Shown piece after piece: positions 30,503 through 39,004 of a stretch of DNA of 64,000 nucleotides; position 1 is the first letter of the stretch; each line of letters starts with the position of its first letter. Source of the stretch: Diploptera punctata. Taxonomy: Eukaryota; Arthropoda; Insecta; Blattodea; Blaberidae. The translations under genes were made by a program, and so were the position numbers. The notes under the pieces were generated by a model that was not told the DNA's origin, ran no database searches, and saw nothing but the letters and a program-made list of their open reading frames with translations. Location: contig JASPKZ010003844.1 of the NCBI GenBank assembly GCA_030220185.1, forward strand, positions 3,600,001-3,664,000. Direction: 5' to 3'.

Positions 30503-30955
30503 TAAACATGAACTCTTACTTTAACGGAGGAAAGATTGCGAGTATTTGAGAATAAAGTTCTAAGGATAATGTTTGGGCCAAAAAGAGATGAACAGACGGG
30601 TGAATGAAGAAAACTACATAATAGTAAGCTACATGGTATAGGCCTATATAGGAAGCTAGATATAATAAGAACAGTTAAGTCTCGTAGACTGCAATGATCA
30701 AGACATGTGGCACGAATGGGGAATGTAAGAAGTGCATGGAAGCTTCCTGTAGAAAACCAGAAGGAAAATGCCCAGTTGGCAGACCAAGAATGAGGTGGGA
30801 GAATAACATTAACCATGATTTGAGGGAAGTATATTATACAGGGGATGATTGGAAAACATTAGCTGAGGATAGGGATGTATGGAGAGCTTATGTTCGCGCG
30901 GCTATGAACCTGCAGGTTCATTGGAGTCAGTGAGTTACGGTAGTTAGTTAGTTAT
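30503..30955 (+). pseudogene. LINE-R C-terminal fragment with (GTTA)n tail
   Basis: It starts inside the TLTLREE segment, continues through VFENKVLRIMFGPKRDEQTG, KSRRLQ, GHVARMGN, VGRPRMRWENNINHDLREV and YTGDDWKTLAEDRDVWRAYV, and ends RAAMNLQVH...CQ-like with (GTTA)n. Frames 30694-30933 and others cover parts. Frameshifts near 30607 and 30695 disable it. Confidence 0.9.
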
Positions 30956-31206
30956 CTTCATCGTTTAATTATTTGCACATCATCAACTGAGTCTAGCTTT
31001 TTTGCTTAGTTTAGTTATGTATTTTATATAATGCAGTGCTGTTTTTTAGTTATTTTTTAAAATTTGGTATTAAAATCATTTTTTGAATTATGTTAACTAA
31101 GAAACCTTTTCTTGAGCATTTTATACTGTATATACATAGTTATACCTTTAGGTTTCAATTACACTCATGTAAGACAAGCTCTTCACTACTCAATTAGGAG
31201 ACGATA
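30956..31206. other. Unassigned AT-rich sequence ending in a target-site copy
   Basis: The last 15 bases (31192-31206, AATTAGGAGACGATA) are repeated at 31874-31888. Confidence 0.6.
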
Positions 31207-31873
31207 TTATTTAACATTTTCCAATACTGTTATTTTAACACAGTTCCAATAACAGTGGTCAACATTATTTTTGTCTCATGAGTACCAATAGTTGTACCTA
31301 ATGCAGTTTTTTGTATCCTGTTTTCAAATATGTATTCGGAATTTCTGCATCACCCACAGTTTTTTTATTTCAATTTCAATTAATGGATTTAAATATGGAT
31401 CATATTATAATATTACAATGATATTGTGAAAAGAAAAATTAATGTATGAACGAGGAATCGAACCGTGGACCTCTCGTTCTCCGTACGAGTGTGCAGCCCG
31501 CTACACCATTCTAGACATTGTACAAACATTAACAATTCTTTCCACATATATAAATCTATAATTCTCGTTTCGTCTGCTGCCAGGTAGGTGTCACTACCAA
31601 CGCCAACGGCCGGCTTCATTTAGAAATATCTATGTCTGAGAATTGTGGTGGTGTAAAATTCTCAAACATAGATACTTCTAAATGAAGCCGGTCGTTGGCG
31701 TTGGTAGTAACAACTACCTGGCAGCGGACGAAACGAGAATTATATATTTGTGTATGTAAATAATTGTTAATGTTTGTACCATGTCTAGAATGGTGTAGTG
31801 GGGTGAACACTCATACGCAGAACGAGAGGTTCACTGTTCGATTCCTGGTTCAGACATTAATTTTTCTTTTCAC
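31207..31873. mobile_element. Composite palindromic element with tRNA-like arms and 15-bp flanking repeat (G2-b)
   Basis: AATTAGGAGACGATA flanks the segment perfectly. Bases 31423-31644 and 31657-31876 form two ~220-bp arms around a 12-base centre. Each arm has at its outer end the motif ATTGTGAAAAGAAAAATTAA, then a tRNA-like core (31444-31518 reverse, 31783-31857 forward), then a shared inner block ending CTAGGTA-free GCCGGCTTCATTTAGAAATA-like sequence. The forward core has B-box TGTTCGATTCC. In the reverse core the anticodon arm is CTCGT-ACGGAGA-ACGAG. Bases 31225-31395 match 46965-47120 in reverse, so this part is a repeat too. Confidence 0.8.
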
Positions 31874-32127
31874 AATTAGGAGACGATAGTAAACACTGTT
31901 TAGTTTCGCTCAGTGTAAGGCTAGACTTTCCTGTGACGGTCACATTCAGCAATCAACCCAGAGGAATGTCGATTGCAACTTTTGTTACATATTTTATCCG
32001 GAATTCACTATAAAAACCCTCAAATTGGATCTCTTTTTCCATTTTTCAGATCTACTGATACTACTTCATCTCAGATATGCAATTTTTCTTTTCACGGAAA
32101 TTCTTAATTTTTTTCTCCCTTCTTCTA

Positions 32128-32620
32128 GCTAACTCACTTGCACTATCGAACCCGTAGGTTCATGGCCGCGCGGATATAAACTTTCCATACATCCATATTC
32201 TGAGCTATTTTTCAAACATCCCTGTATAATATACTTCCCTCAAATCATAGTTAATATTATTCTCCCATCTCATTTTGGTCTACGAATTGAGCGTTTTCTC
32301 TCTGGTTTTCCTACAAGAAGCTTCATTCCCCATTCGTGCCACACGTCCTACCCATCGCATTTTATGAGAGTTAACTGTTCTTATTGTATCTGGCTTCCTA
32401 TAAAGTTCATGTAGCTCACTGTTATGTAATCTTCTCCATTCACCTGTCTGTTCGTCTCTCTTTAGTCCAAAATAAGAACTTTATTCTCAAATATTTATTC
32501 CTACTTTCCTCACTTAAAATTAGAGTTCATGTTTCGCATCCATATAATATAACAGGGAGAATAACAGTTTTATATATTTTCAGTTTAACGTTTTTTAAAG
32601 GAGTTGTGACTAGAGTCCCT
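32128..32620 (-). pseudogene. LINE-R RT-tail fragment, reverse
   Basis: From the 3' terminus (CTAACTCACTTGCACTATCG) it reads back through the WRAY, DDW, PRMRW, RRLR and TGEWRR segments to MRNMNSNFK-like and KNVKLKIYKTVI sequence near 32590. Multiple indels are present. Confidence 0.85.
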
Positions 32621-32664
32621 GCAATTATTATTATTATTATTATTAATTAGTAGTAGTAGTAGTA
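32621..32664. repeat. (ATT)n(AGT)n microsatellite
   Basis: ATT run followed by AGT run, immediately beside the LINE-R 5' break. Confidence 0.9.
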
Positions 32665-32727
32665 ATACTATCATTATCATTACTGCTGTAAACCACTTAG
32701 AATTTAATCAAGTTTTAGGTTATATTT

Positions 32728-32905
32728 GAAAAGAAAAATATACGCTTGGACTGGGGTTTGAACCCAGGTAGCTCACTTTGATAGAGTATTGACATAGAGA
32801 GTCAAAGGTCCTGGGTCACTTGGATAGAGAATTGATATAGAGAGTCAAAGGTTCTGGGTTCAAACCCCAGTCTAAGAGTATATTTTTCTTTTCAAATACA
32901 ATTTA
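32728..32905. repeat. tRNA-like element with ~42-bp inverted ends (G2-c)
   Basis: The left end TTGAAAAGAAAAATATACGC plus TTGGACTGGGGTTTGAACCC is repeated inverted at the right end as GGGTTCAAACCCCAGTCTAA then GAGTATATTTTTCTTTTCAA. Between them a tRNA 5' half is duplicated: GATAGAGTATTGACATAGAG then AGTCAAAGGT, and GATAGAGAATTGATATAGAG then AGTCAAAGGT. The second copy with the right end forms an anticodon arm TTGAT-ATAGAGA-GTCAA. So the T-arm and acceptor end act as terminal repeats around a duplicated D/anticodon half. Confidence 0.75.
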
Positions 32906-33336
32906 TCAATCATTAAGATGTTTAAAAACGAATAATGCGTATATTAGTTTTAGGTTATTTAAAAATTATAGAATATGAGCAATATACGATAATTTTTTCA
33001 GAATTAAGTTGAAGTTTAAAAGTTAATTTAAAAAATTGTAAATATGGTTTTTCAAGATAAAATTAAAACAATGTAATTATCATAAGAACAATTATAATTT
33101 CTTAATAAAATTCTTTTTTTTTTTTTAATACGCTAATATGATATGTCTTATATCTCATTATGCTTTATCTTGTCTCACTGTAAAAAACATGAAAGAGATA
33201 GGTATTCGCTACATGTGTGGCAAATTTAAGAAAGTATTTTAATTTTTAGCTCCTCTGAACCAGATTGTTTTTCAAACATAGGTACATTTAGAATCTACGT
33301 AAATTTACCGTTTTATTACCTCACTGCAAAGCGAAA
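32906..33336. other. Unassigned AT-rich sequence with poly-T
   Basis: A run of T at 33113-33126. Nothing else recognised. Confidence 0.5.
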
Positions 33337-33594
33337 TCAAAATAGAACATTCCATCTCAATTTACTATATAAATTGTACTTTTCAATTCCCATATAATCG
33401 ATATTTGCAGCATCTATTGAAGTCATAAGCTGAAGGATGAAGTTATTGATGAATGTTAATCCTGGGATGGACATGACCCCGATGTATGACTGTCCCACAT
33501 CCCAGAGAAAGTGTAGCATTACAGGAGTTAAGAATATCTTGCCTGTAGGTAAAATTCTACTGCAGAAATCCCATGAAGAACATCTCTCCATCAA
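33337..33594 (-). other. Unrecognised 85-codon open frame, possible exon or TE relic
   Basis: The minus frame from 33594 contains MERCSSWDFCSRILPTGKIF and LTPVMLHFLWDVGQSYIG, then a fairly hydrophobic MSIPGLTFINNFILQLMTSI segment, and ends KLRWNVLF-stop. It can be extended upstream as GANILPTFSWYL before a TGA. The composition is protein-like rather than simple, and no stop occurs for about 97 codons. I do not recognise the family. A weaker plus-strand frame overlaps at 33437-33646. No convincing splice sites were found. Confidence 0.3.
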
Positions 33595-33659
33595 ATACCA
33601 GGAGAAAGTTGGCAGAATGTTGGCGCCTCTTCAGGCCTGTAGCTAGAGGTCATTCAATT

Positions 33660-33984
33660 AATCATTTCTGGAAGGTCAAGGCCACATTATGTAATTGAAT
33701 TAGCCACGGACTGAAATAACTTCACGCTATAAACATCAAGTTCATACATTTTATTTGTTGTCAACATTGATTTCTTACCTTTTGAAATTGGAAATTCCGT
33801 TAAATTCAACAAGAACAGTACGATGAGATGAATATTTTAACAGAACAGGAGATAGGAGAGGAGATGTAAGAGGCAGCTAACTGAATATAAGGAACAGCTC
33901 AGGAATGCCCCATAAAAAAGGACTGGATGGCTGACTGGCAGACTTGGCTGCCTGTACTGAAGAAAAAAGAAGAGAATGAAAATA
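33660..33984. other. Unassigned sequence
   Basis: No motif recognised. Confidence 0.5.
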
Positions 33985-34600
33985 AAGAACACCAATTTAG
34001 ATGCTATAATGTCAAATCAAGAACTATGGCGCAAAACTGAGCATGCACCTAGCAAAAAAGAAATAAAGGAAAGAAAATAATATTGGATTGGACATAACTA
34101 ACTCACTGGCACTATCGAACCCGTAGGTTCATGGCCGCGCGGACATAAGCTCTCCATACATCCCTATCCTAAGCAAATGTTTTCCTATCATCCCCTGTAT
34201 AATCTATTTCCCTCAAATCATCGTTAATGTTATTCTCCCATCTCATTCTTGGTCTACCAACTGGGCGTTTTCCTTCTGGTTTTCCTACAAGAAGCTTCCA
34301 TGCACGCCTTTCATTCCCCATTCGTGCCACATGTCCTGCCCAATTGGATTGGACATACTCTGCGTAATCCTCAAAGTGCAATAGAAAGATTCGTACTGGA
34401 TTGGAATCCTCAGGGTTCAAGGAGGAGAGGAAGTCCAAAAGTAACTTGGAAGAAGATTATTGAAGGAGAAATATGTGAAATGAGAAAAACTTGGTAGGAT
34501 GTGAAGATGTGGCAGATGATAGAGCTAAATGGAGAAATCTCATTAAGGTCTTATGCTCCTACTAGAAGGAAAAGGAAATGACGATGAATTAGATGCCACA
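33985..34600 (+). pseudogene. LINE tail (WIGHTLR type), interrupted by LINE-R
   Basis: Bases 33985-34096 encode NTNLDAIMSNQELWRKTEHA, then KKEIKERK and YWIG. After the LINE-R insertion the frame continues WIGHTLRNPQSAIERFVLDW, NPQGSRRRGSPKVTWKKII and GEICEMRKTW. This is the C-terminal tail of a RTE-like LINE whose usual form is WIGHTLRKPxxxIxRxALxWNPQGxRRRGRPxxTWRR. A stop follows RKTW and later sequence is degenerate. Confidence 0.88.
34097..34342 (-). mobile_element. LINE-R 3' fragment with 15-bp target-site duplication
   Basis: Minus-strand coding: GHVARMGNERRAWKLLVGKP then EGKRPVGRPRMRWENNIN and DDLREIDYTGDDRKTFA, ending with the LINE-R terminus and (GTTA) tail at the left. ATTGGATTGGACATA lies at 34082-34096 and 34343-34357. 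It is a 5'-truncated, comparatively young insertion into another LINE's tail. Confidence 0.95.
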
Positions 34601-34886
34601 TCAAACACAGAATTATGAACTATATTTATTGAATTCCCAAATATTTTAAAACCCTATTTCGCCACAAAGGCATGTTAGGGTTGTAGCTTATTTTAAACAA
34701 TATTATACTATACATTGTAAAAACAGAAATATTATTTTATGGTTTGGAATGAGAGTTATGGGTTACATAAATCGTCTTAGAAAATACTGGATACTGTTAT
34801 GAATGTTTGTTATGAATTTCATAAAATGTTTATAATAATTTTGGTTCTTAAAAATCACTTCACACGTTGAGGCAGAAGCCTCATCG

Positions 34887-35261
34887 TCATTTAAGAGTAA
34901 GTTTAACCACAATCGTTGTTTTTTCGAATATAGGACAATCAAATAAAACATATTTTACAGATAGTATTGATTCTTGACATTTACAATTATGATCAGTGTC
35001 TGGGTCAATATTAAATCTTCTAAAATAACTTCCAAATTTTCCATGGCCAGTCATAAATTGTGTAAAAATGAAATTTGGAATAAAATGTTTTATATTTAAC
35101 CTATGGTGTACTGTAGAAAAGAAGATCTCTTTAGTCAAAGCACCATTTGCATTTCTTATCCAATGTTCATTCCAATCAGTGATGATATAGTCAAAAAGCA
35201 TTACATCACAAAAAAAATCTGAAAGAAGATTAAATATTGTAAATGGAAATGGTTTGGACAC
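34887..35261 (-). pseudogene. LINE ORF2 C-terminus (R1/Jockey-like, zinc-knuckle region)
   Basis: The 124-codon frame reads FDYIITDWNEHWIRNANGAL then TKEIFFSTVHHRLNIKHFIP, FIFTQFMTGHGKFGSYFRRF and CKCQESILSVKYVLFDCPIF. The pattern W...W..... LTQFLTGHGxFxxYLxRF ... CxC....xxHxLFxCPxF is the terminal domain of R1/Jockey/I-type LINE ORF2 proteins. The histidine normally before LF is tyrosine here (KYVLF), so the knuckle is damaged. The frame is otherwise open. Upstream RT is missing. Confidence 0.83.
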
Positions 35262-35475
35262 ACTCTCAGAAGATAACTAGACAGTGTGCTAAAGAAGGCT
35301 CTAGAATTTAATCCACAGGTATTGCCTAGGAGAAGAGGAATATAAAAAAATTACATGGTGTAGCATAGTATTAACATACATTGAACAACAAGGGAACAAC
35401 TAGAAATAAAGAATTTAGCAAACATCAGAGTTTGACTCACTTTCACGGAAGTCCTTTGGTTCAAAAAGGAGTAAC
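35215..35475 (+). pseudogene. LINE tail fragment (WFGHTLRR type)
   Basis: The plus strand encodes KWKWFGHTLRR, SVLKKALEFNPQ, RRRG, then degenerate sequence with NLANIRV and LTFTEVLWFKK. It resembles the 34343 tail but is a different copy and meets the minus-strand LINE fragment head-to-head. Confidence 0.7.
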
Positions 35476-35595
35476 AGAAATTACTATTACTACCTTCTAC
35501 TATTTAAATGCCCGTTAATCAATAAATGCTATTGTTCCTTTGTGTAACATTTGATCCGTAAGAGAGAGATAAAGCTGATTTTGAGTTATTGTGTT

Positions 35596-35730
35596 ATCAT
35601 ATGTAATGCCGCTAGTGATTTCCAATTTATCTAGAGGATTTGGAAATCAAGAATGGCACTTGTTAGGACTATTTAACGAATTAAATTAATATGTTTACTC
35701 ACAAATCATTATTAAAATGTGGTTATTTAA
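35596..35730 (+). repeat. Element D, copy 4, 5' end only
   Basis: It contains ATCATATGTAATGCCGCTAG, GGATTTGGAAATCAAGAATG and GACTATTTAACGAATTAAAT, then breaks off. The hairpin is reduced to the outer stem, as in copy 1. Confidence 0.8.
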
Positions 35731-35794
35731 AAACATATATATTATATTATCCATTATTACTAGATGGAGTGAGAACTCGGTCTTCACTGCCACT

Positions 35795-35801
35795 GAATAT
35801 A

Positions 35802-35882
<81 letters not shown>
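35795..35882. repeat. (CA)n(TA)n microsatellite
   Basis: CA run then TA run directly before a tRNA-like unit, the same arrangement as at 18.0 kb. Confidence 0.95.
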
Positions 35883-35883
35883 A

Positions 35884-36068
35884 AATATAAATGTTTGTAT
35901 TGGATTTGTTCGGTGGTGTAATGGATAGCACGCTGGGGTACCAACCCATAGGTCCGTTCAAATCCCGTCCAGGCATTTATTTTTCTTATCATGTCATATT
36001 AAGCTTGCATTGCTCAATGTCAAAAATGTAATTATAACATCGATAAAGCGTCACTGCTATAAAGTAAA
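35884..36068 (+). repeat. tRNA-like unit G-d with adjoining body
   Basis: The core 35901-35974 has GGTGGTGTAATGGATAGCAC (A-box region), anticodon arm CTGGG-GTACCAA-CCCAT, and CCGTTCAAATCCCG (B-box). The left flank AAATATAAATGTTTGTATTG matches unit G-b inverted. The right side has ATTTATTTTTCTTATCATG and a body (AATGTCAAAAATGTAATTAT...AGCGTCACTGCTATAAAGTA) shared with 19335-19410. Confidence 0.65.
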
Positions 36069-36074
36069 AATCAT

Positions 36075-36440
36075 CATCCATGCAAGTATTAGGCCATGTG
36101 GCCTGTTACGGTCTCAAAGAGGAATTTTCCATCCAGTGCTTTCTTGGACGTCCCAGCGATCGTTTGCCTTGGGGCAGTAGCGAAGTATGGCTTTTTGAAT
36201 TCTATGAGACGGCATTCGTTGAAGATGGGCTTTCCAGTTGTTCTGGTATTTTTGTTTATTGTGAAGAATGGGTTCTACATCCAACTCTTCCATAATTTTC
36301 TCATTTCTTTTATGGTCCCACTTTGTGTAGCCTGCTGTTCGCCGCATAAATCGCATATCATTTGCTGTTATTCGGCTTTCATCTCTTCTTCGTATTGTCC
36401 ATGATTCACTACCATATCTTAATACTGGTCTTGGGACAAC
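36075..36440 (-). pseudogene. RTE-like LINE RT-tail, reverse
   Basis: The minus frame (about 36440 to 36114) encodes VPRPVLRYGSESWTIRRRDE, MRFMRRTAGYTKWDHKRNEK, IMEELDVEPILHNKQKYQNN and WKAHLQRMPSHRIQKAILRY. This is the YGSExW...RRTAGYT...WKxHLxRM pattern of RTE LINEs. The last part (KANDRWDVQEST) is frameshifted. Two more pieces of the same family lie at 39017-39075 and 40241-40460. Confidence 0.87.
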
Positions 36441-36629
36441 GAATGCACGGAGCTGTCCGAAGAAAAGTGGAAGCAATGGTTTAATGATTGGCTTCGAAAT
36501 ATGAAGAGTGTATTGAGTGTGGTAGAAGTTATTTTGAGAGGTCGTAAAAGTATGCCCGTATTGCAAAACTTTCCTAGTGCCCTATGTATTGGTAAAATAC
36601 AGTAACGAGTCCTTAGACCCAACATATTC

Positions 36630-36634
<5 letters not shown>

Positions 36635-36688
<54 letters not shown>
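36635..36688. repeat. (ATT)n microsatellite
   Basis: Uninterrupted ATT units directly 5' of LINE-V. Confidence 0.95.
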
Positions 36689-36694
36689 TAAAAT

Positions 36695-37662
36695 TAAAAT
36701 TGGAAAAAATATATATCAGAAGAAATTAAAGTAACAAAAGGCCTTCGTCAAGGTTGTAGCATATCATCAACATTATTTAAGATATTTATACATAAAGCAC
36801 TGTCAAACTGGAGCAAAACATGTTCAGGAATGGGAGTACCAAATGGAGATGGATCAACAGATACAATATATACACTGTTATTTGCGGATGACCAGATAAT
36901 AATTGCTCAAGAATATCAAGAAATGGAGTTTATGGTCAGAAAATTATTGGACGAATACGATAACTGGGCTTTGAAAATAAATTTAGAAAAAAACACTTTA
37001 GCATATATGGGATGTGGAGCCGAAACCGAAGATTTGATATTAGAAGATGAAAAGGGGTATATTAGAGGATGTGAAGAATTTGAGTATCTGGGAGTAAAAT
37101 TAGATAAAGAGGATAAACAAGAAAGTGATATTAAGAACAGAATAAATAAAGGTAGAGCAATAACAGCAATGATGAATGGAGTCTTATGGAACAGACATAT
37201 AACCAGGAAAAAATAAGTTACAAATATATAATTCAATAGTGAGAAGTACTGTCACATATGGAGCTGAAGTTTGGAAATTCAACAAAAACTTAGAACAAAA
37301 ACTTATGTCGATGGAAATGGATTTCTTGAGGAGAGCAGCAAGATGTTCAAAATTAGACAAAATAAGAAATACTGTCATAAGAGAAAAAAATGAATATTGG
37401 TTATTCAATAGTAGATTATATACGGTATAAGCAATTAAATTGGTATGGGCACGTACGACGAATGCAAGAAGAAAGATTACCCAGGAAAACATTGGAATGG
37501 TGTCCACCTGGAAGAAGGACGAGAGGAAGACCTCGAAACTCGTGGATGCAGGAAATAAGAACTGGAATGAGAGCAAGAGGACTGGAGGACATGGATTGGA
37601 TGGAGAGAGACGAGCGGAGAAGAAAAATAAAACTTAGGTACAGAAAGATGTGTAAACATTAA
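36695..37662 (+). pseudogene. LINE-V reverse transcriptase, longest copy
   Basis: It begins within RT motif B (VTKGLRQGCSISSTLFKIFI), then YTLLFADDQIIIAQEYQEME with the catalytic FADD, LDEYDNWALKINLEKN, FEYLGVKLDKEDKQESD and GVLWNRHITRKK. After a frameshift near 37215 come VTYGAEVWKFNKNLEQKLMS and FLRRAARCSKLDKIR. A second shift near 37430 leads to LNWYGHVRRMQEERLPRKTL, CPPGRRTRGRPRNSW and RRRKIKLRYRKMCKH-stop. About 320 residues of the ORF2 C-terminal half are traceable. The endonuclease and RT fingers are missing. It ends in an (ATT)n tail. Confidence 0.92.
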
Positions 37663-37681
37663 AATTCTGTATATAAATAAA

Positions 37682-37687
37682 TTATTA

Positions 37688-37751
<64 letters not shown>

Positions 37752-37752
37752 G
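37682..37752. repeat. (ATT)n microsatellite, LINE-V tail
   Basis: Follows the LINE-V stop codon by about 20 bases and may be its original simple-repeat tail, later expanded. Confidence 0.93.
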
Positions 37753-37759
37753 ATTATTA

Positions 37760-37925
37760 GTTTATTTAGCAGGTGTCGCAATGTTCCACAACATCCTCTT
37801 GCGCCCAATTAATCTACTGTCATTCTCCTCTACATCTCTGTTATTCCAATCTCCATCGTCCAATTCTTTTTCTTTCATGCTGCTGAAAACGTCATCAATC
37901 CACGTTATTTTTGGCCGTCATCTTC
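37760..37925 (-). pseudogene. LINE C-terminal tail (PKITWIDDV type), reverse
   Basis: The minus strand encodes RRRRPKITWIDDVFSSMKEK then LDDGDWNNRDVE and GRKRMLWNIATPAK-stop. This is a complete LINE C-terminus of the RPRxTWLDDV...DWxDRxxW...NPAK pattern. Confidence 0.8.
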
Positions 37926-37936
37926 TTCTTCTACAA

Positions 37937-38033
37937 AAAAAAGGACAATTCTTCTAGGAACGTGGAATGTACAAGGGATTAAAAATAAAACTGGGGAAAT
38001 AATGAACAGCATAAAACAAATAAATAAATAATA
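37937..38033 (+). pseudogene. LINE endonuclease N-terminus fragment
   Basis: The plus strand encodes RTILLGTWNVQGIKNKTGEI then MNSIKQINK-stop. LGTWNVQGI is the start of an apurinic-type endonuclease domain of a LINE (catalytic Asn in the WN motif). Only about 30 codons remain before the (ATT)n array. It is the only endonuclease 5' piece I see in the window. Confidence 0.75.
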
Positions 38034-38053
38034 ATTTATTATTGTGATTATTA

Positions 38054-38097
<44 letters not shown>

Positions 38098-38098
38098 T
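38034..38098. repeat. (ATT)n microsatellite
   Basis: Imperfect at its start, otherwise uniform ATT. Confidence 0.93.
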
Positions 38099-38099
38099 C

Positions 38100-38461
38100 A
38101 GTTGGAAACAAAATAAGAAATGTAGGTCTAGATCTGTTGAGTAGATAACAGACTTGTAGGGAAGGAACTTTTACGCGTATCCTAGTGTAGTCACTGCAAT
38201 TTTGCTAGGATGCACTTTGGTGATTCATGAATTTATGCATCTCTGATAACGTCATGACCTTTAGAAAACTATGTTATTCATCGCAGCAATGATACAACCT
38301 TTTGAAAACTATGATGAAAGTGTTATTTACAACAGTAATCATTTTAAAGTTCAAGAGGTCAGAGCTTCAGCTGCATCAGAATGCAGAGTATCAATATTGG
38401 ACTGAATTTATAAAATATTTGAAGAAGACGCTTAAGACCTTACATGTAAAAGAGAGTCGTT
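38100..38461. other. Unassigned sequence between two (AAT)n arrays
   Basis: No motif recognised; no match elsewhere in the window. Confidence 0.5.
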
Positions 38462-38462
38462 A

Positions 38463-38526
<64 letters not shown>

Positions 38527-38530
38527 GTAA
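38462..38530. repeat. (AAT)n microsatellite
   Basis: Directly precedes a LINE-T tail. The long poly-Tyr and poly-Ile frames crossing it are artefacts. Confidence 0.95.
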
Positions 38531-38534
38531 TAAT

Positions 38535-38745
38535 AAAAATTTGAAATGGATACCTCCTGGAAAAGGGAAATATGGAAGACCAAAGCCAACGTGGATAAAG
38601 GAAATTCAAGACAACATGAAGGAGATAAATATGACAGAAATAGACACGCAAGAACGGGAAGTGTGGGAGAAAAAAATGTATATTTTGGTTGAGGATACCT
38701 GTGTAAATAACAGAAACAATCCTGAGATAATAAAAAAAATAATAA
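38535..38745 (+). pseudogene. LINE-T C-terminal tail, forward copy
   Basis: It encodes LKWIPPGKGKYGRPKPTWIK, EIQDNMKEINMTEIDTQERE and a tail (MYILVEDTCVNNRNNPEIIK). The GxGRPKPTWIxxIQxxM pattern is a LINE post-RT tail. An opposite copy lies at 39510-39772. The frame continues into LINE-R at 38750, a junction of two elements rather than a fusion gene. Confidence 0.8.
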
Positions 38746-38749
38746 TAAA

Positions 38750-38998
38750 GTCTTGTAGACTGCGATGGGCAGGACATGTGGGACGAATGGGAAATGAAAG
38801 ATGGGGCATGGACGCTTCTTGTAGAAAAAAAAACCAGAGGGAAAACGTCCAGTTGGTAGACCAAAAATGAGGTGGGAGAATAATATTAACAATAATTTGA
38901 GTGAAGTAGATTATACAGGGGATGGTTGGAAAACATTAGCTCAAAATGGTATGTGTAGAGAGCCCATGTCCGTGCGATCAATAGTGCCAGTGAATTAT
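38750..38998 (+). repeat. LINE-R 3' fragment
   Basis: It starts at CTTGTAGACTGCGATGGGCA (CRLRWAGHV...) and continues through GRMGNERWG, VGRPKMRWENNINNNLSEVD and DGWKTLAQ to GTGCCAGTGAATTA. An insertion of A bases near 38825 shifts the frame. Confidence 0.88.
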
Positions 38999-39004
38999 TA
39001 TCTT

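Noticed and set aside
31423..31876. Palindrome considered as a pair of real, divergent tRNA genes
   Set aside because: The reverse core has C at the position before the anticodon where U is invariant, acceptor pairing is incomplete, and the similarity extends far beyond the tRNA-like part into the palindrome arms.
33437..33646. 69-codon plus-strand frame opposite the unknown minus frame
   Set aside because: Shorter, with no motif; only one strand is likely to be real, and neither is proven.
38541..38870. 109-codon frame joining LINE-T and LINE-R sequence
   Set aside because: Chance in-frame junction of two unrelated LINE tails, not a fusion gene; the LINE-R part shifts frame at the A-run near 38825.
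38440..38892. 150- and 134-codon minus-strand frames with long Tyr/Ile runs
   Set aside because: They read through an (AAT)n array and the antisense of LINE-T and LINE-R; no independent coding signal.
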